Positions 30,820-41,282 of a DNA stretch of 64,000 nucleotides are shown piece by piece. The stretch lies in contig OX595991.1 in the NCBI GenBank assembly GCA_951394045.1, positions 124,001-188,000 of the forward strand. The letters run 5' to 3'. A program made the translations under genes and the position numbers. Source of the DNA: Nitzschia sp. DOCU1 (Eukaryota > Bacillariophyta > Bacillariophyceae > Bacillariales > Bacillariaceae). A model generated the notes under the pieces. That model made no database searches, was not told where the DNA came from, and saw only the letters and a list, made by a program, of their open reading frames with translations. Each line of letters opens with the position of its first letter. The first letter of the stretch is position 1.

Positions 30820-31369
30820 TAAACATACTGGCAGCTTGCTTGGCAGCTCCAAACAAAGGCGTGTTGTAGTGATAGTCAACAGTTGTAACAATAATAATAA
30901 TAATAATAGAAGCAGACGATAAAGCATGGCTGTGGGTGGCAACACTATTGGTGCCGGTAGCGGCAACTTGCTCGAAATTGTGTCGGCGTAGTTGCAAAAC
31001 GCTGCATTCTACCGGGTGCGTCCTCTCTCTTTATTATACCCAGACCCAAAGTAGGCACCGGAATATGCACACAAACGACTTACTGGGGCTGTCCCTATCT
31101 TTGTGGCTATTCCTAGACGACGACCAGGATCATTGTGACAGCGCACAAAAGCCAAGAGTTCTTCCTGCTCCAGCAGACTTGTTGTTGCATCTAGCAGATT
31201 TGACGCATCGACATTGTTGTTGCATCTAGCAGATTTGACGCATCGACATGAATACACAAAGAGACGTTCTGTTTTGAAATGATTCTCTACTACCAGATAA
31301 CTTATAATAGTAGCGTTGGGGTCAAACGCCCAAACAACATTGCGCCTTGACGGAATCTATCCTTTGTCG
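30820..31369. other. Intergenic, convergent gene ends
   Basis: Contains a short AAT microsatellite at about 30889-30909 and a 35-bp tandem duplication at 31179-31248. No gene seen. Confidence 0.5.
31179..31248. repeat. 35-bp tandem duplication
   Basis: Two virtually exact copies of TTGTTGTTGCATCTAGCAGA and the following TTTGACGCATCGACA. Confidence 0.9.
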
Positions 31370-32068
31370 TCAATGCACTCGACTCGGCATCGCCGAGGGA
31401 TGGCTGGTACTAGTAGTGGCAGTACTCGGTTTGATTGTTTGCTGCTGGGTAGTAACATGCTTTTGGGAAAGAAAATCTTTACCGGCTCTTGTTTCCGCCA
31501 ATGACGGATCTCTTGACGTCATTTCGTCTCCATTTCCCCACGCAGCATCTTGATCCGAAAGTCCATGGAACCTGGCCTTGAGTTGGGGACCCTGAGTATA
31601 CATCTGGTAGATGCTAGCGAGTATTGTGGCGTGCATATCATTGCTAGAGCTCGGGTTTGACCGCAACTGATCTTGTTCCAAAAGGACAGCGCGAATAGAT
31701 TCTTGTCGAGCCGACTCTCTCTGGTTGCAATCTTGCTCAATGCAATGTTCGAGTCCACGTGCCGGATAGGTGGATTCGTCGGCATAGAGATGATTCGCTA
31801 CCCGGTGAAGTTGAACAATGAATTTGTTCTCTTCTCCCATTTCATTATAATCAAACCCGTTGTACCAGCAGGCCCTCATTTCTGCATCTGTATAATCATT
31901 CAAATGTTTGGTGCGGGCAACTCGGACTCGTTGATGGAAGCGGACCATCTTTTTGTTAGTGAGCTTCTTTGGTTGCTTCTCGAATGATGATGATACCAAA
32001 CCCCGTCGTTGAGATGACGGTGGTTGTGGAGAAGTACTCTTGGAGCTGTGGGGGTGGGACGTTGTCAT
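31370..32068 (-). CDS. Conserved-type diatom hypothetical protein
   Basis: 232 residues from ATG 32068. After a polar N-terminus comes KKMVRFHQRVRVARTKHLNDYTDAE, then CWYNGFDYNEMGEE, RGLEHCIEQD and AVLLEQDQ. This pattern (VRF..VRV...H..DYTD.E...CWY) recalls a large family of uncharacterised diatom proteins as I remember them; I cannot search to confirm. No signal peptide, membrane segment or catalytic motif. The C-terminal 50 residues are Ser/Thr-rich. Function unknown. Confidence 0.75.
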   Translation of the reverse strand: MTTSHPHSSKSTSPQPPSSQRRGLVSSSFEKQPKKLTNKKMVRFHQRVRVARTKHLNDYTDAEMRACWYNGFDYNEMGEENKFIVQLHRVANHLYADESTYPARGLEHCIEQDCNQRESARQESIRAVLLEQDQLRSNPSSSNDMHATILASIYQMYTQGPQLKARFHGLSDQDAAWGNGDEMTSRDPSLAETRAGKDFLSQKHVTTQQQTIKPSTATTSTSHPSAMPSRVH

Positions 32069-32524
32069 GGTTTGTTTTGGTCAGCTTGCTTTGTTATCGA
32101 TGATGATCTTCTTTTGCATCAATCGTGCAAATCTTGGGATGTTCCCAGTTGAGCTTCGCGAATTTCTCTGCGTCATCAACTTTCGTGAGGAAGGGCCCGG
32201 AAACGGCATTCTTCTCGTTGTTGGTTATGCCACCACATGAGAGAAGGAAGACGGGCTCATGATCGGGCCCAAAGTAGTATAAGGAGAACGCGAGGAACAA
32301 AGAGGCAATTGAGAAAGCTCGAAGAATAGCACATGCAGTCGTCAGTGTCAACGTCAGGCCTTGTCCACCCACATGCGTTGCACGTTCTGATTCTTCAACG
32401 GTCTACCAACCGAAAGCACCTACCATCAGTAGTAATAGCCATTAGTTCTTGCTATAGTTATGAAATGCGTAGTCTCAACTGGCTACTGTTATAAGAGAAA
32501 TGTGGGAGAAAACAGCCAAATCAC
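32069..32524. other. Intergenic between two minus-strand genes
   Basis: A frame at 32372-32094 (minus) encodes a hydrophobic segment and a polar tail of 92 residues but begins at GTG with no ATG, so I do not call a gene. Confidence 0.4.
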
Positions 32525-35500
32525 CTACATCCTCGTGCTCTTGGGTTTCGCCTCCAGATGCCGAAACGCCGGGGGTAGGTTGCTAGTGTCCTGGCTCAAC
32601 CGGCCGAGAGCTGCAATAACCGAGCCACGTCGTTGTTCAATCTCGAGGCGTTCTTGAGCGAATTGATCATCAGACTTGATATCTTTGGTATGCTTCTTGG
32701 CCTTTTTGGTCTTCTTCGACTTGTTGTTGCGAAACGCCGGCGGCAAGCTGGGGTCTTGTTCGTCATCATCATCGTCATCTAGACGTCTATTGTAGACGTT
32801 AACGACAGGAGTTACTCGATGCTTGAGCTGCTGTTTGATTTGCCACAATGCAAGCTTCTCGGGTTGCAGTAGAGATTTGGGTTGACGCTTGCCTTTGCCG
32901 CTTGGGCTTTGGCTTCTGCTACGAGTTTTCTTTTCTCCAGGGAACGCATTAGCCTCCCGACTCTTCCGAGACGCCCGTGGGCTTTTCGTGGATCCAGAGG
33001 AGCTCAAAGATGATCGACTGTGGCTTGAGCCGTGCTCCGGTCTTGTGACCGTCATGCTTTTGCTTCGTTTCTTGAGGCCTAGCCGCTCGTCTAAATCTTT
33101 GTCGACAACCCTACCGAAGCCACTCGAGGACTTAATGTCATCCAACGCTTCTACATTTTTGGTCTTGACCTTTGTTCTGGAATGACTAGATTCACTCGCA
33201 AGAGAGTCTGGGTCCGAGTTCTTTGGCTTCTTGGAGCTCTTGTGCTTCGAAGGCGACAAGTCTTCGTCGTCCGTGCCAGAAGGCTTGATGCTCTGCTTCG
33301 ACCCTTCATTCTTCATGAGATCGCGCTTCGACCCCTTCTTCTTCAGTTCTTTGTCCATGCTGGACGTGTCCTCCTCCTCCTTGTCCTTTCGCAACCTCCG
33401 CCTAGAGGTTCGAGGCTCTGAATCGATCAAACAATTGCGTGGAGCCGAATGGCTACGGCAGGTTCTCTCATGTTGTAAAGAGAGGCTTCGGCGCGGAAGT
33501 TGAGCTTGATCATCCCCGGAGTCCAGGTTAAGAGTCATTGATCCTTCTTGGTTTCCTTCGAACAACGCTTCCACAGAGCGGCGGCTGTGACCGCTCAAAG
33601 TCTTGATACGATGCTCCTCGTTCATTTGAGAAATCCTGTGTTTCAATTGTTCCGTGGCGAAAGTCTGCTTGACTTTTTTGTCTTCCTTTTGGTGGTGCAT
33701 TTTTGAAGACTTGCCCTTGGGGACAGGCATGAGCTCTTTGAGAGACTCGGCACTTGGAGACGGATACAGAGACTGAGGTGGATAGTCCTCGGATTCCTCA
33801 TCCTGTTCGATGCTATCGGTTGACACAAGCGACCGTTTGGAGTATGCAGCCACCACATGAAAGGCAGGTGGCAAGTCCGCTTGCGCCTTGGCCGCCCATC
33901 GTTTGAGGGGACCATCGCTACTAGTAGTGGCATCCTTGAGTTGGATAGACATTTCCTCATCGCTGGGAGAATCATCTTCCAGGGAAACTGCGTCCGTCTC
34001 GATGCGCGGTGACATCCTAGGAGCTTGATCGGCCGCTGTGGAAGCCTGGGGAACTTGTAGCCTCTTCAATTTGTCACCAGGCAAAAAATCCACTGGAATG
34101 GACCTTATACGCTTGGGAATGGTCGGAGATGCGTCACTAAGCCGAGCCAGTTGTCGAGGCGTCAAATGGGCAGTAGGTCCGGCGACACTCTTCCCTCTGG
34201 CAACGGGTGATTGAAAGAACCGATCCTCCTGGCTCGCTAAAGTCTGCCCGAGAACATCACTTGGTAAGCTCTTGGTCCTGGGTCCTGCGGGTGACAGCAT
34301 CAGCCGGCCTCCGCCATCGGGTTTTGCGGGTGCTGGTGGTGGCGCTGGGGCTTCTTTGTTTCCCGCTACGTCTTCCTCGTCATCATCCAGTTCTCGTGTT
34401 GCCACACTCGGGGTCAAGGTGGAATTGAACGAAGCTAGGGATAATTCATCATCCGTGCTAGGATCCTTTAGCTTCCGTGCATGCCAGGACACAATATTGG
34501 GAATTCGGTCCACAATGGTACTCTTGGGAGTGGCAGTAGGACTTGCCAATAGTTCCGATTTATGATGCGCGACGCCCGGACGATTGTGTGGCGCGTGCTT
34601 GTCATTATCTGATCGTCGTCGAAGCAAATCGTCCTTGCTCAGAGGAGGGATCCCCAGTGCTCCCTTCAATTCGGGCTTCTTTTTCGTCTTGACTAGGCCA
34701 TAAGCATTGGACGGCGTCGCCAGAAAATCTTCTGACGGTCGATGCGGCACCTTTGCCTCTCGCAGCTTTTCAGCGGCTAGTTCAGCTTCAATCTCTTGTT
34801 CTATTCGTTCCGCAAAATCCGGTTCCAGACATTCCCGATCAAAACTATTACTGCGTTGGCGCAACCGGCACTCTGTCTTGTCCAATTTGGTGTCGACTCT
34901 TAATTTTCGTGACGTCCTCTTGAGGCCCCCTGAAGCCGCTAGTCGAAGAGCCTCAGGTAATTGAGCTTGGTCCGTGTTTCGAAGTGCCTTTTTGCGATAA
35001 CTAACCGGAGTCGAAGGACCTTCATCATTTTCTTCCAGCAGGGTGGGTTTGGTCGATTGAAGGTCTTTTTTCAAGCTCTCTCGTATCCTCCAGCCTGGCG
35101 ACTTGGAAGGAGAGGGTGGAGGAGGTGGAACATCCAACAAACTCAAACTAGAATCCAAGAAACGGTCCAAGCTCTTTGACTTTTTCATAATATCTTGCAT
35201 CGAGTTGCTGGATTCGGAAGGGGAGAGGGGTGCCGTCGGATCGGTTGCAATTGTCGTTCCCGGCGTGCGTTGCACTTCTTGCTCCAAATGCTTTTCTAGA
35301 CTACCACCTCCCGATTTCGGAGTGACTGGTGTTAAATGACCAGTGGATTTGGTCTTGGCAAGCCTCGAACGTCGACTGGTATTTGAAGAAGCGGGAGATA
35401 CCAGCACGGCATCCGCTAACTGTGAGGGCCGTTTGGAGTTTGCCACTGCCGCTTTGCTTTTCACTTTAAAGCGAGCCTGACTAATATCAACAGGTAAATC

Positions 35501-35803
35501 ATAGCCGTGCTCGTCATCATCACTCGAGGATCCAATAGAAGAATCCGCTGTTTTTGTTGCTCCTGATGATGATTTCGATGATCGATGTTTGCTGGGTGTC
35601 GCCGTCGCATCGGGACGAGGCCGCTTGGCCTTTTTCTTCTTTTTGTTTGCGGAACTAATAGCCCGGTCTTCTTCTCCTACGGCACCATCACAAGAGAGGC
35701 TATCATCGTTCAAGCCCGACATGAAGTTGTCAGCTTCTGATTTGTCGTCCAGTGTAGCCTGATGATCGCTATGCTCCAGATCCGAGTAAACTTCCAACAC
35801 CAT
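32525..35803 (-). CDS. Large serine/lysine-rich disordered protein
   Basis: 1092 residues from ATG 35803 (MVLEVYSDLEHSDHQ). The acidic start is followed by a lysine run (NKKKKKAKRPRP, nuclear-signal-like) and long Ser/Lys/Glu/Pro-rich stretches. Short recognisable spots: KKSKSLDRFLDSSLSLLDVPPPPPSP (about 210), LPPAF repeated near residues 640, 1035 and 1080, and several KxxSxS motifs. No folded domain, signal peptide or membrane segment. One uninterrupted frame of 3.3 kb supports a real gene. Function unknown; scaffold or nuclear speckle-type protein would fit composition only. Confidence 0.75.
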   Translation of the reverse strand: MVLEVYSDLEHSDHQATLDDKSEADNFMSGLNDDSLSCDGAVGEEDRAISSANKKKKKAKRPRPDATATPSKHRSSKSSSGATKTADSSIGSSSDDDEHGYDLPVDISQARFKVKSKAAVANSKRPSQLADAVLVSPASSNTSRRSRLAKTKSTGHLTPVTPKSGGGSLEKHLEQEVQRTPGTTIATDPTAPLSPSESSNSMQDIMKKSKSLDRFLDSSLSLLDVPPPPPSPSKSPGWRIRESLKKDLQSTKPTLLEENDEGPSTPVSYRKKALRNTDQAQLPEALRLAASGGLKRTSRKLRVDTKLDKTECRLRQRSNSFDRECLEPDFAERIEQEIEAELAAEKLREAKVPHRPSEDFLATPSNAYGLVKTKKKPELKGALGIPPLSKDDLLRRRSDNDKHAPHNRPGVAHHKSELLASPTATPKSTIVDRIPNIVSWHARKLKDPSTDDELSLASFNSTLTPSVATRELDDDEEDVAGNKEAPAPPPAPAKPDGGGRLMLSPAGPRTKSLPSDVLGQTLASQEDRFFQSPVARGKSVAGPTAHLTPRQLARLSDASPTIPKRIRSIPVDFLPGDKLKRLQVPQASTAADQAPRMSPRIETDAVSLEDDSPSDEEMSIQLKDATTSSDGPLKRWAAKAQADLPPAFHVVAAYSKRSLVSTDSIEQDEESEDYPPQSLYPSPSAESLKELMPVPKGKSSKMHHQKEDKKVKQTFATEQLKHRISQMNEEHRIKTLSGHSRRSVEALFEGNQEGSMTLNLDSGDDQAQLPRRSLSLQHERTCRSHSAPRNCLIDSEPRTSRRRLRKDKEEEDTSSMDKELKKKGSKRDLMKNEGSKQSIKPSGTDDEDLSPSKHKSSKKPKNSDPDSLASESSHSRTKVKTKNVEALDDIKSSSGFGRVVDKDLDERLGLKKRSKSMTVTRPEHGSSHSRSSLSSSGSTKSPRASRKSREANAFPGEKKTRSRSQSPSGKGKRQPKSLLQPEKLALWQIKQQLKHRVTPVVNVYNRRLDDDDDDEQDPSLPPAFRNNKSKKTKKAKKHTKDIKSDDQFAQERLEIEQRRGSVIAALGRLSQDTSNLPPAFRHLEAKPKSTRM

Positions 35804-37341
35804 GATGGCAAAGCTTCGGCACGTTCAGAGACGACAAAAATAACTGAGCGCTTGTTTTCTCATCTAAGAGCGATGAAGGCTGTCGTCCGCAGATCTACAG
35901 AGCCTTCACAAACGTAAACGACACGCAACCCCCTCGAGTGATGCCCTCAACCGCACGCGCGTAAACTACTCTTGCTACGAACAATTTTTTGGGGCTTCCA
36001 AGGGACGATTCCTGAATTCTTCTAGCCCCCAACAACAACAAGTGATGGTCCGTCTGAGAAACCAAGCAAGGATAGTGATGTTTGCTTCGATACTGTCTCA
36101 ATCTTCCCATCAGAAGCGTAGAAACTCTTTTCTCAATGCAGGAAGTAGCATGATCGATGGGTCACAAGTGTCTCGCCATCTATGTCGTGGTACTGAACTT
36201 AACGGGGGTCTACGTCGCCGACCAATGTTAAAGTTAAAAATTCGTGGGTGGGTTGTCTAATTCAATTCACTTTCGGACCAATCTAATAGGCCCAACTTTT
36301 AAGCCATTAACCCCTTCTCTACCGGTAGATAGTGTTCTCATACAGTTCGGGAATGACATTCTGAATTGCCCTCAGCGTAGCTCGTCTTAGTAAATTTGGG
36401 GGCAATACATTTATCATGAAGGAAATGACCTGCAAGTCGGCACTACCCAACCTGCGCTGCGGTGTATGCCGTCGTCATCAAAGGGTGAAGCTAAGGTAGC
36501 TCTTTTTGATAATAAATTTTGGCTCCACTTTTTAGGCCCGCGACAATGCGATAGTCGAAAATAGCTTTTGTCTATCGTCCGTGCAACCAAAACATGAGGC
36601 GGGAGCAGGAAAGAGAGTAACTGCCCCAAGTTTCAAAGGTCGGGGATTCCGGGAGGCGAGAAAGCCACAGTTGACGCGGCCGTTCGGATTGGAGCAAGAA
36701 GCTGTCCCTGTCAATCACAGTAAGGTGTGTGAGTTGCTTGGGACAAGTTGACATAAATTTGTAGAAGCTCCGGATGACGGCGATTAAAGTAAACTGCATG
36801 CAGTCTAAGATGTGGTTTCCCCCAAAACAAGATTCAAAGTACTAACATGTATGCGGTGCCTGATGTCACATCCTGCTGGTGGTGGCTGGCTGGCAGCAGA
36901 GAGAGGACCCAACTTCGTCTGAGGGTGGAATGACGAGACGGGCGCATCGAAGAAGGCCGCAATAGACAAGGGATCTTTATATGCCGTTGGATCCAGGAAA
37001 CAGATGCAATTCCTCCGCTTGACGGCCTACCCGTCCCACATCAGCTTGCCTTGCGGCCGTTATCGTGAAATATCGCAGATAGATGGCTGCAAGATACTAG
37101 GACTGAAAGGAAATTGGGGTAAGGGCCCAGTGATTCGAATTTCGCATGAAGAACAAACTGCCTAGTTCGCAAGGTGGGTTCACCTTACATGGAAGCTCTC
37201 TATTCTAAATGAATATATTCTATATAAAGAAATAACATGGCTGATGCGTTAGGGAGTGTGCTGGCTGTTGCAAAAATCATACAAGCAGCCATTATTTCCT
37301 TCAAAGCGTGTCTTGTAGCAGGAGGTCGTATATTCAGTTCT
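35804..37341. other. Intergenic, 1.5 kb
   Basis: Short, overlapping, low-quality ORFs only. A CTACCGGTAG palindrome is at 36319-36328. Confidence 0.5.
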
Positions 37342-38481
37342 TCACTTCGTCACCGTTGCAGTTCCGTTCTTTGGCTTTTCCACCAATAACGATTGCCCCA
37401 GCTCAAAGTAGGGATCTTGCAGCAATTCCAAACACGAAGGTCGATCGGCTGGATCCAAGGACATACATTTCGTAATCAAGGCTCTAGGTTGCGGCGGCAC
37501 ACTCAACAGCCGTTGATGCGCCCGGCGCAAGGCCGCCTCGGGGTACCGCAGTTGGTTGGTAATGTATTCCAAATCTGTAAGGCCGGCCGCGTAAAAGGGC
37601 TTGCCAGTGGCCATTTCATACAAAACCAGGCCGAGTCCCCACATGTCAAAAGATGGATCGACTCGCATTTTTGGCAAACTTCGGTACAATTCATCGACTG
37701 GGAACTCTGGAGGACAGGCTTCGGCGGTATAGACTCGCAACAAATCATGGGCAGGAATAACAGACTCGAGATCAATTCCCTTGATACCAAAGTAAAACAT
37801 GCTTTCCTGAGAACCCACTTGACTCTGTGCTCCGGTACTATTGGTCATGACAAAATTTTCCGCCTTGAGTTCGGTCCACACAAGCCCATGCGAATGCAAA
37901 ATATGCACAATGAAAATCACCGTCTGCATAGCTTGTCGTAGCTTTTCGCCTCGATAGGCCCCACGATTACGGATCTGAAAGCGCAAATTGTCAAGACCTT
38001 TTTCCATTACGAGGCCAGCCCGATTTTGCGTTTTAGGAGTCGCCGGGATGCTATCATAGACATGTACAAATGCTTCACGTTCTTCTTCGGTCAGTCGTTC
38101 ATCCAACATTTCATAGGCTAAAGATTCCCACTCCATACCCTGCAAATTGGCCGAGAGCTTGCATACCAATGGGTTATAAAAGGGGTGTTCTGAATCCATG
38201 ACTTCGGGCGGGTCACCTTCACGAAAAGCTTCGTAAATCTGACATTTCTTGGCAGATGCCACGGGAAGAAGTGACGTTAATCTATATCCACTGCCGTTTT
38301 CAGGATGGACCACCTGCCCCACCAGCAAGGGCATGTCGGAAAAGTCTACACCCTCCGTATTAACAGCGGGAGGGGTGGCGGCAAGCTCTACAGTCGACAA
38401 CCGACCGATCTGGGGGATTCCAAACGGAGATCCTTGCGGGAAAACAGCCACCAGCTGAAGAAACAGAAAGGTCGTTTTCAT
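37342..38481 (-). CDS. Protein kinase-like protein with altered catalytic motifs
   Basis: 379 residues from ATG 38481; the N-terminus MKTTFLFLQLVAVFPQG looks like a signal or targeting peptide (an upstream ATG at 38607 would add 42 residues and hide it). Kinase-fold marks: ALVMEKG-like hinge (AGLVMEKG), catalytic loop HSHGLVWTELKAENFV, GIDLES at the DFG position, CPPEFP as APE, FDMWGLGLVLYEMATGKPF, and DPADRPSC. The HRD aspartate is replaced by Glu204, though Lys206 and Asn209 remain; DFG is Asp237-Leu-Glu. No glycine loop is evident. It may be a pseudokinase or a divergent active kinase in the secretory route or plastid. Confidence 0.75.
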   Translation of the reverse strand: MKTTFLFLQLVAVFPQGSPFGIPQIGRLSTVELAATPPAVNTEGVDFSDMPLLVGQVVHPENGSGYRLTSLLPVASAKKCQIYEAFREGDPPEVMDSEHPFYNPLVCKLSANLQGMEWESLAYEMLDERLTEEEREAFVHVYDSIPATPKTQNRAGLVMEKGLDNLRFQIRNRGAYRGEKLRQAMQTVIFIVHILHSHGLVWTELKAENFVMTNSTGAQSQVGSQESMFYFGIKGIDLESVIPAHDLLRVYTAEACPPEFPVDELYRSLPKMRVDPSFDMWGLGLVLYEMATGKPFYAAGLTDLEYITNQLRYPEAALRRAHQRLLSVPPQPRALITKCMSLDPADRPSCLELLQDPYFELGQSLLVEKPKNGTATVTK

Positions 38482-39359
38482 GCTGCAGAAAGGGCGCTTC
38501 GGGTTATGGGACTCTGAGTAACACGGCATTATTTCTTCAACCCAGTCTCTGATATACCACGCAAAATAATGGAAGATTGAATAAACCAGCAAGAGGTAAG
38601 GATGCACTCACAAATAGCAAGATAGATGATTCAGGTCAGAGAGTAGCCGTTGCCATCGAAATAAATAATCGAATGGGGTCATCGCCAAAGAGTGGATTTG
38701 ATGGGCCGGGGCGGATTTGGATTTTCTCGTTCGGTTGGCTTCTCGCGCGTTTTTTTCGTGCGATTGATGGTAGAGAACGGGATCGCTGACGTACATCCTT
38801 GATTGGATGTGATTGGCTTTTGGAGGCCAACGGTTTCAACGTGGGCATGCCCGTTAGAGAGGGATATAGGTATGTACGGACGGTAAGTAGACGACATCAT
38901 GGTTTTTTCAGTCAACGAAGTCATGAACCATTTTAGTCTACCGAAGTGAGACTGAAAATAGGTATCGTGTTGTACACTCTGCTACGACCTAGAAGATATC
39001 GACACTGGCCGAGACCAGTATGACTAGAAGAGGAGCAATAGTGTTGCTATTGGCTAGTAGCTAGCATTATGAGGCCAAGAAGGCCAGCAGAACGACGGCG
39101 GCGAGCGCCGCCGCCGCCGTGCTGGCATTAGAGTGGTGGTGCGACACCCTGCGACAATTGATAATAATCATTGAGGGAGCACTTTGAGGGGTACTACCAG
39201 CTCTAGTATGATCACGGGTTTAACCCCTCCATCAAATATGATGATATTATGCTGAGATGATGTACTGACTTGTTGCTTGCTTGTACTCTAGAGCAGCGTC
39301 TACTAATCGCACATTAAACTGGGGATAGCGCAAAAATTAGTAATCTTAATCTACTTAAA
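38482..39359. other. Intergenic with a GC-rich hairpin
   Basis: Promoter side of the kinase-like gene and 3' side of the next minus-strand gene. Apart from the 39083-39126 inverted repeat I see no gene or repeat. Confidence 0.5.
39083..39126. repeat. Near-perfect 21-bp inverted repeat, 2-base loop
   Basis: Arm 39083-39103, loop AG, arm 39106-39126: ends GCCAGCA/TGCTGGC and core CGGCGGCG/CGCCGCCG pair; 4 of 21 positions mismatch. It lies about 230 bases 3' of the 39360-40451 gene. Confidence 0.8.
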
Positions 39360-40451
39360 CTAGAAACTTCCCTCTGCTTGGCTGTCGGACCTAATGGGAA
39401 GCTGCGGGGGGTCCCAAACGTTGCTGCCCCTGTGTTTCCGTGTCTTCCTTCTCGGGCGGGGTTCAATGTGTGAAGAAGAGCCACCGCCGATTGATGTAAC
39501 GGATGAGCTAGATTTGCCGCCACGAAGAATGTTCGTGACTCGACCAAAAAGCGATTTCTTCCCTGGACTACGCGGCGAGAGGCCGACCGACCTAGTAGAT
39601 GCCAACTCAATGTCAAAGATTTCTTGGGGCATCTCCTCGTTGTTCGCGTTTCGTCCCCCGATCTGAGATTCGTGGTCAACAGCAGTTTGCGTCAACATTC
39701 CCTTGCCTGTTCTGCTGCTACTTCTGCCACTTATTTCCAACTGATCTCCTAACAAGGTCATTGTATGCTCCAGGATTTGTCGTAGCTCATCCGCGTGGTT
39801 CGTACTCCGCCGCCTGGGCATTGGTGGAGGGCTCAGTGGCACTTCAAAGCAACCATCCGAATGTAAGCTTACGCGGGCACGCGATTCATGATGCGTGTTG
39901 ATACTGTTGATCAATGAAAAGTTTTTGGCTGTGTTTGCAATCTCTTCTTCTTGCTTGAGTTTACGTGCCTCTATCAAGGTCGGCATAGAAGCTGCTTTCG
40001 TCGGCGACGTTCTGCTGGGCAAACTCGTCTGTTGCTTGGCCCCCATTCGATCTTCCTCGCGATCTAAGAAGAGCCTGTTCGCATGGAGAAACTTGGCATC
40101 TGGATCCGTGGCCGAAGCATCATATGAAGTGGTTGTTGCCGTAGTTACGGTGTTTTTGCTTGTCGAGAACGAACTCTCATGTAAACATGCTCGTACAGCG
40201 GCGATAAGACCGATTGGGGCTCCCATCGTTCTCCAATCGACCGTCTGTAGGTAGTGCAGCTGCCATTCTTCTCTGACACACTCTTCTTCCATTCGCATCA
40301 ATACGGTCTGTAGCTTCTCGCCCGATATGTCGATTCGATAGGCTGCCCATTCCACAATGGTGGCAGCAGGCGAGGATCCTATTCGTATGCTTCCGTCAGA
40401 AGCCCACATTTCTCCTGACATTTCGATAGAAACCTCTTCCTCGGGTAGCAT
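39360..40451 (-). CDS. Hypothetical protein with a possible SAM-like region
   Basis: 363 residues from ATG 40451 (MLPEEEVSIEMSG). Residues about 31-92 are helical and end LHYLQTVDWRTMGAPIGLIAAVRACL, which resembles the last helices of a SAM (sterile alpha motif) domain, usually a protein-interaction module; the match is weak. The rest is polar, with KKSLFGRVTNILRGGKSSSS and a basic RPRRKTRKHRG stretch near the C-terminus. No signal peptide. Function unknown. Confidence 0.65.
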   Translation of the reverse strand: MLPEEEVSIEMSGEMWASDGSIRIGSSPAATIVEWAAYRIDISGEKLQTVLMRMEEECVREEWQLHYLQTVDWRTMGAPIGLIAAVRACLHESSFSTSKNTVTTATTTSYDASATDPDAKFLHANRLFLDREEDRMGAKQQTSLPSRTSPTKAASMPTLIEARKLKQEEEIANTAKNFSLINSINTHHESRARVSLHSDGCFEVPLSPPPMPRRRSTNHADELRQILEHTMTLLGDQLEISGRSSSRTGKGMLTQTAVDHESQIGGRNANNEEMPQEIFDIELASTRSVGLSPRSPGKKSLFGRVTNILRGGKSSSSVTSIGGGSSSHIEPRPRRKTRKHRGSNVWDPPQLPIRSDSQAEGSF

Positions 40452-41282
40452 AGCGGGTTGTTGTAGTTCCGAAGTACGAATGATGGTAATGTGGCAAGAG
40501 AAGAGAGTAGAAGGGGCGAAGGGAATAGCTCTAATGTAGTGCGTTTAGTAGTTTGCAAGAACTTTTTCATTCGATCAAACGCGGTTTTGGAACATCATCA
40601 GCCATCTGGCACTCTGGTTCTCGACGTTTCTGTCATTTAGGCACAACATTTATTGAAAAGTATTTCTGGGACAGAGAATTTTAGACGTGTGTCACGACCG
40701 ACTTAGGAGTTTTAGCACTATCTATTCGTGTCTCAGTTCGATCCGATTCTCCCTCTTCTAACGTAGTTAGGGTTAAGTCATTTAATAAGTGAAATCTGAT
40801 AAATGCGACCTGGTCTGATGAATGGGCAATTGTGTTTTGTGGGGCTTTCCCCTTCCTTTGTTTCCCGACGACTGACTCCCTCTTCTGGAGAAGCTTGGCG
40901 AAACCCTTCGATTGCGCGCGAGAGGAGAATCCTCAATCGAGGGGAAGCCAAAAAACTACAATGAGCCTACCGGTATTTCGTAGCTTGTCCGGAGTTAAAG
41001 CAGGCACCATCCACTTTAGCAACTGCCTGGAGTGAACTACCGGTAACTCCGACTACGTACTATTAGAGACTATTATCTTGGTCCCAAATCAAAAACTACG
41101 GATAGTATTAAAACGCCATCCAGGAAGGGGAGGAGTGTCGTTGTCGCACGGACTTCGCCATACTTCGCAATTGCTTTGAGTGAACACTGATTAGTTCGCT
41201 ATTACTATGCGGCACTTATTCTTGCGACGATGTAAAGTAGTATTTTATGTGATAACCCAGCTTTCAAAGCCACGACTACGCA
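40452..41282. other. Intergenic
   Basis: No gene seen. TACCGGTA palindromes lie at 40968-40975 and 41038-41045, 70 bases apart. Confidence 0.5.

Noticed and set aside
31512..31519. TGACGTCA site
   Set aside because: Inside the coding region of the 31370-32068 gene; a regulatory role is unlikely.
32094..32372. 92-codon minus ORF with hydrophobic start
   Set aside because: Begins with GTG, no ATG, and no plausible splice partner.
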